A DNA stretch of 64,000 nucleotides, from assembly GCA_038323375.1 (NCBI GenBank), contig JBBQGV010000009.1:1-64000 (forward strand), in the 5' to 3' direction. This document shows, one piece after another, positions 1-8,257 of this stretch. How positions within the stretch are numbered: the stretch's first letter is position 1; the number at the start of each line of letters is the position of its first letter. This DNA is from JABWAJ01 sp038323375. Its GTDB lineage: Bacteria > Bacteroidota > Bacteroidia > Chitinophagales > Saprospiraceae. The position numbers were made by a program, and so were the translations under genes. Under the pieces are notes generated by a model that had not been told where the DNA came from, did no database searches, and saw only the letters and a list, made by a program, of their open reading frames with translations.

Positions 1-2
1 CA

Positions 3-116
3 CGTGCCCATTTGCATTCTGGTCTCTCTTTGGATGTGTTTGCCTGTTGGGTTGTTTTTTGTTTTAATGTAGGTGTAGGTGAAGTTGTGTGGCAGGTGAA
101 GATGGTGAAGCAATGA
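3..116 (+). pseudogene. Degraded end of a T9SS-secreted protein gene (partial)
   Basis: The frame is open from the window edge to a TGA at 114-116 and ends in ...EVVWQVKMVKQ, which resembles the end of the next remnant (...KVVWQGKVVKQ at 234-353). That ending is typical of type A C-terminal sorting domains, which direct cargo through the type IX secretion system of Bacteroidota. The upstream residues are not convincing protein (cysteine- and phenylalanine-rich), so the true frame has probably been lost. It is either the tail of a gene lying outside the window or a decayed duplicate of the second tail. Confidence 0.35.
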
Positions 117-122
117 GTGCCT

Positions 123-207
123 GTGGTCGCTGGCTTTAGCCGGCAGACCCCAAAATTGGGCGAAGCCCGCAAGAATAGTACACACGAGGCGGAGCCTACG
201 CGCGAGC
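123..207. repeat. Three-hairpin repeat, copy 1
   Basis: Three short hairpins lie in a row: 130-134/139-143 (CTGGC/GCCGG), 158-161/165-168 (GGGC/GCCC) and 187-190/194-197 (AGGC/GCCT). The same layout and joining sequence (GGCAGACC, GAATAG.ACAC, GCGAGC) recur at 560-647, with compensatory changes in the stems. It lies between two T9SS tail remnants. It could be a REP-like mobile palindrome or the DNA of a structured RNA. Confidence 0.6.
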
Positions 208-233
208 GGTGCCGGGAACTGCGCCGTGGCGAA

Positions 234-353
234 TTACCAGAAGGACAGCCGCAGTTGGTGTTGAATCTGGAAGGGTTGCCGGGCGGGGTGTATTTTTGTA
301 GCATCGAGGATGCGGGGAAGGTAGTTTGGCAGGGGAAGGTGGTGAAGCAGTAA
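234..353 (+). pseudogene. T9SS C-terminal sorting-domain fragment
   Basis: The last ~39 codons of an open frame read as a type A sorting tail: a hydrophobic strand (LVLNLEGLPGGVYF), a short turn, then GKVVWQGKVVKQ and stop. In intact proteins this tail ends a long secreted protein. Here the sequence in front of it is the three-hairpin repeat, not a protein domain, so this is an orphan tail. No signal peptide or passenger is present in the frame. Confidence 0.5.
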
Positions 354-359
354 TGTCTT

Positions 360-440
360 CATCCAAATTCGCAGGATTGTAGAATTTCCGGAATTATGGC
401 GCACGATTCTGGAAATTCCGGAATTCTGCGAATTTGGATG
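360..440. repeat. Long inverted repeat after the sorting-tail fragment
   Basis: The arms CATCCAAATTCGCAG (360-374) and CTGCGAATTTGGATG (426-440) are exact complements. An inner AATTCCGGAATT palindrome lies in each half, so a hairpin of over 25 paired bases with small bulges can form. It starts seven bases after the stop at 353 and may act as a terminator for rightward transcription, but no U-tract follows. Confidence 0.55.
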
Positions 441-559
441 AGGACAAATGGGCAAGAATGAGGAAAAATCATCAGACAATAACCTGAAAAAATGATGCAA
501 TATGGAACCTACGCATGCCGGTATAGAGACCGGAAAACAGTGCCACAGCGGGGGCACTC

Positions 560-647
560 GTGGTCGCCAACCCCCAGTTGGCAGACCTTAAAAACCGGGT
601 AAAACCCGGCGGAATAGAACACGCTAGGCCGGCGCCTCGGGGCGAGC
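560..647. repeat. Three-hairpin repeat, copy 2
   Basis: This copy has the same three hairpins as 123-207: 567-571/577-581 (CCAAC/GTTGG), 595-600/604-609 (CCGGGT/ACCCGG) and 626-629/634-637 (AGGC/GCCT). Between the copies, two G-C pairs of stem 1 become A-T pairs and one C-G of stem 2 becomes T-A, so pairing is kept while sequence changes. It ends 17 bases before the stop of the minus-strand gene at 664. Confidence 0.6.
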
Positions 648-663
648 ATGAAAGAGGTTTCCG

Positions 664-1209
664 CTAATACGGCGCTTTTTTTGCATTGGCGGCAAACCAG
701 GATTGCTGCGAGTCGGCCAATTGTTCATGCACCACGCTTTTATCCAATTTTTCCTGGGCATTTCGGATGGAACGGGAAATCATTTTGTGCTCCAGGGTCT
801 CCGTTTCGCCAAGACCCATTTTTTTGACCAATGCAATCAGGTTGTCTCCGCCAAAAAGCTGTAGTAGCGGATCCTCCAAAGAAACAAAAGCCACCATGTC
901 CTTCGGTTTCCAGGTATGCATCGCTTTCGTTTCCCGGCTCGCAAGCGGGTAGTGTTCCAGGAGGAAAACAGGGACATCTTTTACATCCAAAGCTTGCAAA
1001 TATGGGACGGACTGGATATAAAACGATCGGCTCTGGGCTTCAAAAAAACTTTGCCATTCCTGGATGGTTTCGTCGAACCAGCCAGCGATGACCAGGTTTT
1101 CCGCCGCGTCAATCAATGCCAGCGCGCCGTGCTTTTTCGCAGCATCGCTTATCCAAACCAGATCCCGGATTGGTGGAGCAGATTCCTTTTTTTTAAAAAG
1201 ACCGAACAT
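664..1209 (-). CDS. Conserved hypothetical protein
   Basis: A 181-residue soluble protein with no signal peptide or membrane segment. It starts MFGLFKKKES and is mixed alpha/beta in character, with a basic C-terminus. I do not recognise the family. It is the last gene of the minus-strand run that includes murA and panD, 35 bases after panD, so it is probably co-transcribed with them. Nothing in the sequence shows a catalytic motif. Confidence 0.7.
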   Translation of the reverse strand: MFGLFKKKESAPPIRDLVWISDAAKKHGALALIDAAENLVIAGWFDETIQEWQSFFEAQSRSFYIQSVPYLQALDVKDVPVFLLEHYPLASRETKAMHTWKPKDMVAFVSLEDPLLQLFGGDNLIALVKKMGLGETETLEHKMISRSIRNAQEKLDKSVVHEQLADSQQSWFAANAKKAPY

Positions 1210-1244
1210 GGAAACTTGTGTTTAGGAACACAAGTATAAGCAAT

Positions 1245-1595
1245 TTACCCGACAAGTCTGTTGCGCTCGTCGGGAAAAACCACGCTTGGTTTAAACTGTT
1301 TCGCTTCTTCAAACTCCATCCAGGCGTAGCCCATGATGATGACGAGGTCGCCCACCTGCACCAAACGGGCCGCAGCGCCATTGAGGCAAATCATGCCCGA
1401 ACCGCGTTCGCCAACGATCACGTATGTTTCAAACCGCTCGCCATTGTTGTTGTTGACAATTTGCACGCGCTCACCTTCGATGAGGTTGGCGGCGTCCATC
1501 AGGTCTTCGTCAATCGTGATGCTGCCGACGTAGTTGAGGTCAGCTTGTGTGACAACGGCTCGGTGTATTTTGGATTTAAGTCTCTGGATCAGCAT
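1245..1595 (-). CDS. panD: Aspartate 1-decarboxylase
   Basis: This enzyme converts L-aspartate to beta-alanine, the amine half of pantothenate. The 116-residue length is normal for the family. The N-terminus carries the signature KIHRAVVTQADLNYVGSITI; cleavage between Gly24 and Ser25 makes the pyruvoyl cofactor at the new N-terminus of the alpha chain. The later NNNNGERFETYVI and LNGAAARLVQVGD segments also match the family. It lies 12 bases after murA on the same strand. The partner gene panC is about 6.7 kb away, divergent at the head of the same cluster. Confidence 0.97.
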   Translation of the reverse strand: MLIQRLKSKIHRAVVTQADLNYVGSITIDEDLMDAANLIEGERVQIVNNNNGERFETYVIVGERGSGMICLNGAAARLVQVGDLVIIMGYAWMEFEEAKQFKPSVVFPDERNRLVG

Positions 1596-1607
1596 AAGGA
1601 AGCTATT

Positions 1608-2951
1608 TTACATCCTCCGAATTTCCGCCCCAATGGCGTTCAGGCGCGTATCAATATATTGGTAACCGCGGTCAATCTGGTGGATGTTGTGGATGACACT
1701 TCTGCCTTTGGCCGACATGGCGGCGATCAGCAGCGCAACCCCGGCTCGGATATCGGGCGAAGTCATTTCGATGCCGCGCAACTGGAACCGGCGGTTGAGG
1801 CCGATCACACTGGCGCGGTGCGGGTCACAAAGAATGATCTGCGCGCCCATATCAATCAGTTTGTCTACAAAAAACAGCCGGCTTTCAAACATTTTCTGAT
1901 GCACCAGCACACTGCCTTTGGCCTGTGTGGCAACAACCAGGATGATGCTCATCAGGTCGGGGGTGAAGCCGGGCCAGGGGGCATCGTAAATGGTCAGGAT
2001 GGAACCATCAATAAAATTTTGAATTTCGTAGTGCTCCTGAGCCGGGACAAAAATATCGTCTCCCCGAAACTCCATGGCGATGCCCAGGCGTTCAAAAACG
2101 CGCGGAATGATGCCCAGTTCAGGAATCTGAACGTCTTTGATGGTGATTTCGGATTGCGTCATGGCGGCCAATCCGATGAAACTGCCTACCTCGATCATAT
2201 CCGGCAGCAACCGGTGTGTAGTCCCACCGAGGCTGGTTACGCCCTGTATGGTGAGCAGGTTAGAGCCAATGCCTTCGATACGGGCGCCCATGCGGTTGAG
2301 CATTTTACAAAGCTGCTGCACATAAGGCTCACAAGCCGCGTTATAGATGGTGGTTGTGCCTTCGGCGAGCGTGGCGCCCATCAATACATTGGCAGTGCCC
2401 GTGACCGAAATTTCATCCATCAGGATATAACTTCCTTTCAGGCCGTGCGATTCAACCGTAAACGCGTTTTTATCCGGGTTGTAATGGAATTGCGCGCCGA
2501 GTTGTTCGAGCCCGAGGAAGTGCGTATCCAAACGCCTGCGGCCAATTTTGTCACCGCCGGGCTTGGGAAGGAATGCTTTTCCAAACCGCGCCACCAAGGG
2601 GCCGATAATCATGACCGAACCCCGGATCCGGGCAGCATGCTGCTGAAAATCTTCGGATTCGATGTGCGCCAGATCAACGCCTGCGGCACAAAACGTGTAG
2701 GTGTCTTCCTGTAGCCGGTTCACCGTAACCCCCAGGCCTTTCATCAATTCAATCAACAAACGGACGTCAAGGATGTCGGGAATATTGGAAATGGTCACTT
2801 CGGAAGAAGTCAACAGCACGGCAGAAATGACTTGCAGCGCTTCGTTTTTGGCACCTTGCGCGATGATTTCGCCTTTTAATTGTTTTCCGCCAATGACCTC
2901 AAAAGCATCGGCTGTGGTGGTGTGGGAAGAAGGAGCATTGAGAACCTGCAT
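1608..2951 (-). CDS. murA: UDP-N-acetylglucosamine 1-carboxyvinyltransferase
   Basis: MurA transfers enolpyruvate from PEP to UDP-GlcNAc, the first committed step of peptidoglycan synthesis. The 447 residues cover the full EPSP-synthase-type fold, with GAKNEALQ near residue 33, the active-site loop PGGDKIGRRRLDTH at 131-144, VTGTANVLM, and a C-terminal IDRGYQYIDTRLNAIGAEI. The loop has Asp134 where the E. coli enzyme has the catalytic Cys that fosfomycin alkylates. The same Cys-to-Asp state is known from mycobacterial and chlamydial MurA and gives intrinsic fosfomycin resistance; I recall it as usual in Bacteroidota. It sits between the DUF4290 gene and panD. Confidence 0.96.
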   Translation of the reverse strand: MQVLNAPSSHTTTADAFEVIGGKQLKGEIIAQGAKNEALQVISAVLLTSSEVTISNIPDILDVRLLIELMKGLGVTVNRLQEDTYTFCAAGVDLAHIESEDFQQHAARIRGSVMIIGPLVARFGKAFLPKPGGDKIGRRRLDTHFLGLEQLGAQFHYNPDKNAFTVESHGLKGSYILMDEISVTGTANVLMGATLAEGTTTIYNAACEPYVQQLCKMLNRMGARIEGIGSNLLTIQGVTSLGGTTHRLLPDMIEVGSFIGLAAMTQSEITIKDVQIPELGIIPRVFERLGIAMEFRGDDIFVPAQEHYEIQNFIDGSILTIYDAPWPGFTPDLMSIILVVATQAKGSVLVHQKMFESRLFFVDKLIDMGAQIILCDPHRASVIGLNRRFQLRGIEMTSPDIRAGVALLIAAMSAKGRSVIHNIHQIDRGYQYIDTRLNAIGAEIRRM

Positions 2952-2990
2952 CAGGAATCAGGAATAGAATATGATGAATAGAATGCAGTT

Positions 2991-3032
2991 CCTCTATGGG
3001 TACCCAACATTAAATGCCGGTATCCATAGAGG
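2991..3032. other. Intergenic hairpin between DUF4290 gene and murA
   Basis: The arms CCTCTATGGGTACC (2991-3004) and GGTATCCATAGAGG (3019-3032) pair with one mismatch around a 14-base loop. No U-tract follows on either strand, so it is more likely an attenuating or RNA-processing hairpin within the operon than a simple terminator. Confidence 0.45.
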
Positions 3033-3046
3033 AGGATAGAATTGGC

Positions 3047-3754
3047 TTATTTTTTCTTGCGTATCATTTTGTTGCTGCGCGACTGGTTGCTCGGGTATTG
3101 CTGATATGGGCGATTTCCCCCACCGTTATTTGGCGGACGGCGATTCGTGTTGCTGCTGCTTCGGTTTTGTTCGGGGCGGCGGCGGTTGGAGTTGGCTAAG
3201 CCGTCAATGGAAGCGTCGTCGTGCAGCACTAATTGTTCGCCGGACAGGCTCAGCAGATCCGTTTTGATGACTTCATCGCTGACGTAGTGCTCCTTGTTCC
3301 AGGTTCTGTAAGCCAATTTCATATACGAGCCAATGACGCTCACTAAGCCTTCTCTTTTTGCGCCTTTCTCCATGGCCAGCGCTTTTTCGATCAAGCGTTG
3401 CACGTGGTTGCCGTAATGCCTGAAACGCGCTTCAGATCTCGGATAAGGAACCCTTTCCGGTTTTTTCTTCGCGTCTTCCGGCCGGGGCACGATGCCGCCC
3501 GGAGGCGTCACGTCTAATTCGTAGTTGGCAATGTGAAACAAGTGCTTCCAAAGCCGCTCGCGGTAATCGTCCGCATTGCGGTTTTGTGGATGCATCTGCA
3601 TCATCAGGTTGATGATTTTTTCCACATACGCCTGGCGATGCCGCCGGTCTTCAAGGGTTTTGGCATACCGGATCAGGTTTTGAATATTCCTGCCGTATTC
3701 GGGTATGATAAGCTCCTCCCGACGGGAGTTGTATTCCATTTCAAAATGTTCCAT
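3047..3754 (-). CDS. DUF4290 family protein
   Basis: The 235 residues begin MEHFEMEYNSRREELIIPEYGRN and are helical and charged up to about residue 175, matching the Bacteroidota-specific DUF4290 family. The last ~50 residues are a low-complexity Asn/Arg/Gly/Pro tail ending in IRKKK that could bind nucleic acid or an acidic surface. The function is unknown. The family is commonly found beside murA in Bacteroidota, as here (95 bases upstream of murA). Confidence 0.85.
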   Translation of the reverse strand: MEHFEMEYNSRREELIIPEYGRNIQNLIRYAKTLEDRRHRQAYVEKIINLMMQMHPQNRNADDYRERLWKHLFHIANYELDVTPPGGIVPRPEDAKKKPERVPYPRSEARFRHYGNHVQRLIEKALAMEKGAKREGLVSVIGSYMKLAYRTWNKEHYVSDEVIKTDLLSLSGEQLVLHDDASIDGLANSNRRRPEQNRSSSNTNRRPPNNGGGNRPYQQYPSNQSRSNKMIRKKK

Positions 3755-3826
3755 GACAATAAAAATGTCTGATGTAAAAATTAAAGGAATTTGACGAAAA
3801 CAAATCAGGCGTCAAACCCGGGTTGA

Positions 3827-5668
3827 TTATTCAACGGTAACTGATTTCGCAAGGTTGCGTGGTTGATCTACATTACATCCCCGCATCACGGCGATGTGGT
3901 AGGACAACAACTGCAACGGAATCACCGAAAGCAGCGGGGTCAATGGTTCTTCGGTATCCGGAATTTCGATGGTGTGGTCAGCAATTTTGCTGATAACCGT
4001 ATCGCCTTCCGTAACGATGGCAATGACGAAGCCCTTTCTCGCTTTCACTTCCTGAATATTGCTCACGATCTTGTCGTAAGCACTCTTATTGGTTGCAATC
4101 ACAATAACCGGCATCTCCTCATCAATCAACGCAATAGGCCCGTGCTTCATTTCAGCGGCGGGATATCCTTCGGCGTGAATATAGGAAATTTCTTTCAACT
4201 TCAAAGCGCCTTCCAGCGCGACAGGGAAATTATACCCCCGCCCCAGATACAAAGCATTGGTTCGGTCTTTGATTTCGCCGGCAATATACTGGATCAGCGC
4301 GTTGCTCTCTAATACTTTGCTCACTTTTGCAGGAATATTGCCCAATTCCTTCAACAACCTACGGAAGTATTCATCGCTGATGGTGCCGCGCTTTTGAGCA
4401 AGGCTCAATGCAATCATGGTCAGCAGGGTGACTTGCCCCGTAAAAGCTTTGGTGGAAGCGACCCCAATTTCCGGACCGGCGTGTATGTAAGAACCGGCGT
4501 CGGTGATGCGGGCGATGGAAGATCCGACCACATTGACGATCCCATAAATCATCGCACCTTTTTCTTTCGCCAACTCCAGCGCGGCCAACGTATCGGCAGT
4601 TTCTCCGGATTGCGAAATGGCAATAACTACGTCTTCATCCGTAATGATCGGGTTGCGGTAGCGCAGTTCCGAAGCATATTCTACTTCTACGGGAATACGG
4701 GCAAGGTCTTCGATCAAATATTCTCCAATAAGGCCGGAATGCCAGGAGGTGCCGCAGGCGGCAATAATGAATCGTTGTGCTTTTGCAATGCGCGACGTGA
4801 ACTCGTCCAAACCGCCCAACTTAACCCAGCCTTCTTCTGCATTCAGGCGGCCCCGCATGGAATCGGCAATGGTTTTGGGCTGCTCATAAATTTCTTTGAG
4901 CATGAAATAGTCGAACCCGCCTTTTTCCATCACCTCGATTTGCATGTCCAGCTCATGAATGAACGGCGTCTGCACTTCGTTTTCGATGGATTTGATCTCA
5001 AGCCGGCCATCGCGCGTTGCCAGCACGATTTCTTCGTCGTTCAGGTAAATCACACGTTTGGTATGCTCGATGATCGGGGTGGCATCCGAAGCCATGAAGT
5101 ATTCGTCTTCGCCGATGCCGACCACCAGCGGACTGCCCTTGCGCGCTGCCACCAATTTGTCGGGTTCATCGCGGTCAATCACGACAATGGCATACGCGCC
5201 AACTACCCGGGTAAGCGCAAGACGCACGGCTTCTTCGATGGGCAGTTTTTCACGCCGCTTGATTTCTTCGATCAAGTGCGTCAAAACCTCCGTATCGGTT
5301 TCGCTTTCAAAAACGTGGCCATCCTGTTCCAGCGCGGCCTTCAGCGGGGCATAATTTTCGATAATGCCATTGTGAACCAGCGCCAGGGTTTTATCGCCCG
5401 ATTGGTGGGGGTGCGCATTGAGGTCATCGGGTGCGCCGTGCGTAGCCCAACGGGTATGGGCAATTCCGAGGGTGCCATCGTGAGGGCGATCTGCTGCGTA
5501 ATTTGACAGTTCGCTAACCTTTCCCTTTTTTTTCAGGACGTTGATACTGCCATTGCTAAGTAAGGCAACACCGGAACTGTCATATCCGCGGTACTCCAAT
5601 CGTTGCAATCCTTTGATTAGAATTGGGTAGGCTTCTTTTTTTCCGATGTAAGCTACTATTCCGCACAT
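3827..5668 (-). CDS. glmS: Glutamine-fructose-6-phosphate aminotransferase (isomerizing)
   Basis: GlmS makes glucosamine-6-phosphate from fructose-6-phosphate and glutamine, feeding UDP-GlcNAc and so MurA. The 613 residues are full length. The N-terminal glutaminase starts MCGIVAYIG, with Cys2 becoming the N-terminal nucleophile after Met removal, and contains HTRWATHG and HNGIIEN. Two SIS sugar-isomerase domains follow (CGTSWHSG, ISQSGETADT, LGRGYNFPVALEGALKLKE), and it ends DQPRNLAKSVTVE. It follows the DUF4270 gene by 40 bases. No riboswitch or ribozyme is visible in front of it. Confidence 0.98.
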   Translation of the reverse strand: MCGIVAYIGKKEAYPILIKGLQRLEYRGYDSSGVALLSNGSINVLKKKGKVSELSNYAADRPHDGTLGIAHTRWATHGAPDDLNAHPHQSGDKTLALVHNGIIENYAPLKAALEQDGHVFESETDTEVLTHLIEEIKRREKLPIEEAVRLALTRVVGAYAIVVIDRDEPDKLVAARKGSPLVVGIGEDEYFMASDATPIIEHTKRVIYLNDEEIVLATRDGRLEIKSIENEVQTPFIHELDMQIEVMEKGGFDYFMLKEIYEQPKTIADSMRGRLNAEEGWVKLGGLDEFTSRIAKAQRFIIAACGTSWHSGLIGEYLIEDLARIPVEVEYASELRYRNPIITDEDVVIAISQSGETADTLAALELAKEKGAMIYGIVNVVGSSIARITDAGSYIHAGPEIGVASTKAFTGQVTLLTMIALSLAQKRGTISDEYFRRLLKELGNIPAKVSKVLESNALIQYIAGEIKDRTNALYLGRGYNFPVALEGALKLKEISYIHAEGYPAAEMKHGPIALIDEEMPVIVIATNKSAYDKIVSNIQEVKARKGFVIAIVTEGDTVISKIADHTIEIPDTEEPLTPLLSVIPLQLLSYHIAVMRGCNVDQPRNLAKSVTVE

Positions 5669-5708
5669 GCGTTACTCGTTTTGAGTTGATAAGACAATTG
5701 ATTCCGGA

Positions 5709-7052
5709 TTATTGAACATTCGTAAATGCAACCTTAAGCCGAATGGGGTAGAGTGGATGCTTAGACCCCAACAAGGTTACAAATGCTGCGTCTTCAGGTT
5801 TCGGAAACGCGGTAATATAGAGTTTATTTGAAACAAGTCCGTCAATCATATCCTGAAAATGAACGGAGATGTTCATCCTGTAAACATCCGGCCGCCCTAA
5901 CGTACCTTTTTCAAAAACCCCACCGAAAACGCTGAACCGCCGGGTAGAGGCCAGCGCAATGTCACTGACGACTTGAAGGGTATCCCCACTTCTGGGGTAA
6001 AGCAGCGAAAGGTACTCTAACGAAGGGTAGTTTACGTTATTGCCCAACCCATTTACAAATACCTCCAATTCCGCTTTGTTGACAATCAGCCCTTTAAGCG
6101 CTGCTGCATTCGGAATTTCGATAACCGTATTCAAGCCTTTCATCCCCTGAACAAAGACAAGGCTGTCGCCTAATTGCCGGTTACTGATAAAATTAGCAAC
6201 GGGTGTGCCGCTGTGGTCGTTTACATAATTGGCAACCCGCGCTGCCAGGGCATTGAAGGGCAATTGATATTCGCGCCCTTTGCCGTCACGGGTGTAATAA
6301 ATATAAATCCCACCCGCAGAAGACTTCAGGTTGAAACTGATAAGCCCGCCATTTTGTGAACTCGGCTTAAGCTGCATGCCTTTGAAAAAGTCGAGAAACG
6401 AACTGTCACTTTTGTACGTTGACGTGTCCCTGAATAAAAACGCGCTGCCCCACATCTGGTTGAGTGGAATGCGCAATTGCAAGGGAACTTTCACCGTATC
6501 CGGGTTTGTCCCGGTATACGTGATGATTTCCACGCTGTCCTTTTTGGGAATAAAAAACTTGCTGCCGATTGAAACCGGTAGCGTTTGGAAGGTTTGATCA
6601 GAATAATAATCTGCTATATCCACCATGGACTCAGACAATTCAAACACCTCCATCCCAAACACTTCGTTGGTTAATCCGTAGTACCCGGCAGTGTCATAAG
6701 GCAATACCAGTACAATGGAGTCCAGCAGATCCGTGTCTTTAAATTCAGGTTCAATGACGAAACCGGTTGCACCCCGCGGCATGCGCGCCTGTACGTAAAG
6801 CGTGGAGACAGAACGTCCAAAAACAGGGCTCGTAAAATCACCAAACAAGTACCTGTTCAGTTGTGAAGCAAAGGTTCCGGTGTAGGTTCTCACCGAATCC
6901 CCTTCAACGGTGTAAGAAATCAGGGAGAGCGTATCGGTAAATCCGGCGCTGATCTGGTCTTCTTCCAGCAAATCCGCGCCCAGTTTGGTTGGATCGGTAC
7001 AGGAAAAAAGGGTCGCCATCAGCAACAGAAAAACTATGATTGATTTATTCAT
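5709..7052 (-). CDS. DUF4270 family lipoprotein
   Basis: A 447-residue cell-envelope protein. It starts MNKSIIVFLLLMATLFSC, a lipoprotein signal peptide with Cys18 as the lipidation site, followed by TDPTKLGADLL. The rest is beta-rich with repeated Thr/Ser/Asp segments, typical of DUF4270, which occurs only in Bacteroidota. The function is unknown. It stands between the starch-synthase-like gene and glmS in a gene order that I recall as conserved across the phylum. Confidence 0.85.
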   Translation of the reverse strand: MNKSIIVFLLLMATLFSCTDPTKLGADLLEEDQISAGFTDTLSLISYTVEGDSVRTYTGTFASQLNRYLFGDFTSPVFGRSVSTLYVQARMPRGATGFVIEPEFKDTDLLDSIVLVLPYDTAGYYGLTNEVFGMEVFELSESMVDIADYYSDQTFQTLPVSIGSKFFIPKKDSVEIITYTGTNPDTVKVPLQLRIPLNQMWGSAFLFRDTSTYKSDSSFLDFFKGMQLKPSSQNGGLISFNLKSSAGGIYIYYTRDGKGREYQLPFNALAARVANYVNDHSGTPVANFISNRQLGDSLVFVQGMKGLNTVIEIPNAAALKGLIVNKAELEVFVNGLGNNVNYPSLEYLSLLYPRSGDTLQVVSDIALASTRRFSVFGGVFEKGTLGRPDVYRMNISVHFQDMIDGLVSNKLYITAFPKPEDAAFVTLLGSKHPLYPIRLKVAFTNVQ

Positions 7053-7160
7053 GCTATCGTTAAGGTTGAAAATTAGTAAATAGGTTTGCCTTTTGACATC
7101 AGAGACATCAAAAGGCAGGTAGACCCGTCAAGGGAAAATGTCGAGCCGAATACGCAACAC

Positions 7161-7967
7161 TTATGCGGGCTCATTTTCGGCTAAAAGCGTGTTGTAAAAC
7201 TCCAGGTAGGCGCTTAAATAGTTCTCTTCCTGGAAAGGCAATAAAGGCTTGTCCGTTGGAGGCACTGTGTCGCCAACGGAAGCGCTCCCTACAATAACCG
7301 CATCAGAATAGGCAATCGCCCCTTTGTGCAACGTAACGCCGGCACCATTCTGGTAGCTGGCCAGATCGCCGGGAGTGAGGTTATTGATCGAAGCTTTGGC
7401 CAAAAACTTATCCGAGTACATTTGATCGAATGGACTATCGTACATCGAATAAATGACTTTTGAGTTTTGGAACAAAGGTTCGGTTTTGTAAGCCGTCTTG
7501 AGATACAAGGGAATGAGGCTGGTCATCCAGCCGTGGCAATGTATAATGTCCGGCGCCCATCCAAACTTCTTAACGGTTTCGATTACGCCTTTGCAGAAGA
7601 AGACCATCCGGTCAGGATTGTCTTCGTAGGGCGTTCCTTCTTCGCTTTCAAAAGTGGACTTGCGACGAAAAAAATCGTCATTGTCTAAGAAATATACTTG
7701 CATTCTGGCTTCCTGCAGGGAAGCAACCTTAATAATAAGGGGAAAATCATCATCATCTACGATGATATTCATACCCGACAGCCTAACAACTTCATGGAGC
7801 CGATGGCGACGCTCGTTGATGACACCAAAACGGGGCATCAACACGCGAATTTCCATACCTTTCTCCTGAATATACTGCGGCAATTTGCGGGAAATCTCTG
7901 CGATTGCGGAAGGATCGGTGTAAGGTTCCATCTCCTGGGTCACGATCAGCACTTTCTTTTTGCTCAT
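7161..7967 (-). CDS. Starch/glycogen synthase catalytic-domain-like protein
   Basis: The 268 residues match only the N-terminal Rossmann half of GT5 glycogen/starch synthases: KKVLIVTQEMEPYTDPSAIAEISRKLPQ..., IRVLMPRFGVINERRHRLHE and a DIIHCHGWMTSLIPLYLK segment. The nucleotide-sugar-binding second half of GlgA (normally ~480 residues) is absent. Short forms like this are standard beside panC in Bacteroidota, so it is not a fresh truncation. Its function is unproven and it is unlikely to be a full glycogen synthase. It is the first gene of the minus-strand run, divergent from panC across a 290-base gap. Confidence 0.85.
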   Translation of the reverse strand: MSKKKVLIVTQEMEPYTDPSAIAEISRKLPQYIQEKGMEIRVLMPRFGVINERRHRLHEVVRLSGMNIIVDDDDFPLIIKVASLQEARMQVYFLDNDDFFRRKSTFESEEGTPYEDNPDRMVFFCKGVIETVKKFGWAPDIIHCHGWMTSLIPLYLKTAYKTEPLFQNSKVIYSMYDSPFDQMYSDKFLAKASINNLTPGDLASYQNGAGVTLHKGAIAYSDAVIVGSASVGDTVPPTDKPLLPFQEENYLSAYLEFYNTLLAENEPA

Positions 7968-8223
7968 ACAGCGCAGTGGTTTTTACAGTTTATCCACATA
8001 GCAGCTCCGGGTGATTCTGAAAGGCCTGGTACAACCAGGCTATTTACCAATACACGCCAACGGGCTGAACATGTAACTACTATGGTCAATGAACGGGACG
8101 CAAAATTAACAAAAAAAAATGCACACTCCGCTATTTTTCAAAGACTTTCAATCAAAAAGGATTTCAATGAACTTGTTTGCCCTCCATTTGCCATTTCTCG
8201 AACGCATTTATTAGGGAAAGGTC

Positions 8224-8231
8224 TATATTTG
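8224..8231 (+). promoter_or_regulatory. -7 promoter element of panC
   Basis: TATATTTG matches the Bacteroidota TAnnTTTG -7 consensus and lies 26 bases before the panC ATG. No clear TTTG at -33 is seen at the expected spacing. Confidence 0.5.
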
Positions 8232-8257
8232 AGCCGCTATCAAAGCAAAGGAAAACC

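Noticed and set aside
1218..2714. 498-codon plus-strand open frame
   Set aside because: It is the antisense shadow of murA and panD, whose protein matches are clear; its own translation is His/Asn/Val-rich without domains.
4394..5506. 370-codon plus-strand open frame
   Set aside because: It lies wholly inside glmS on the other strand and has no protein character.
7161..7967. Full glycogen synthase
   Set aside because: Only the N-terminal half of the GT5 fold is encoded; the second Rossmann domain is missing, so a full synthase is not claimed.
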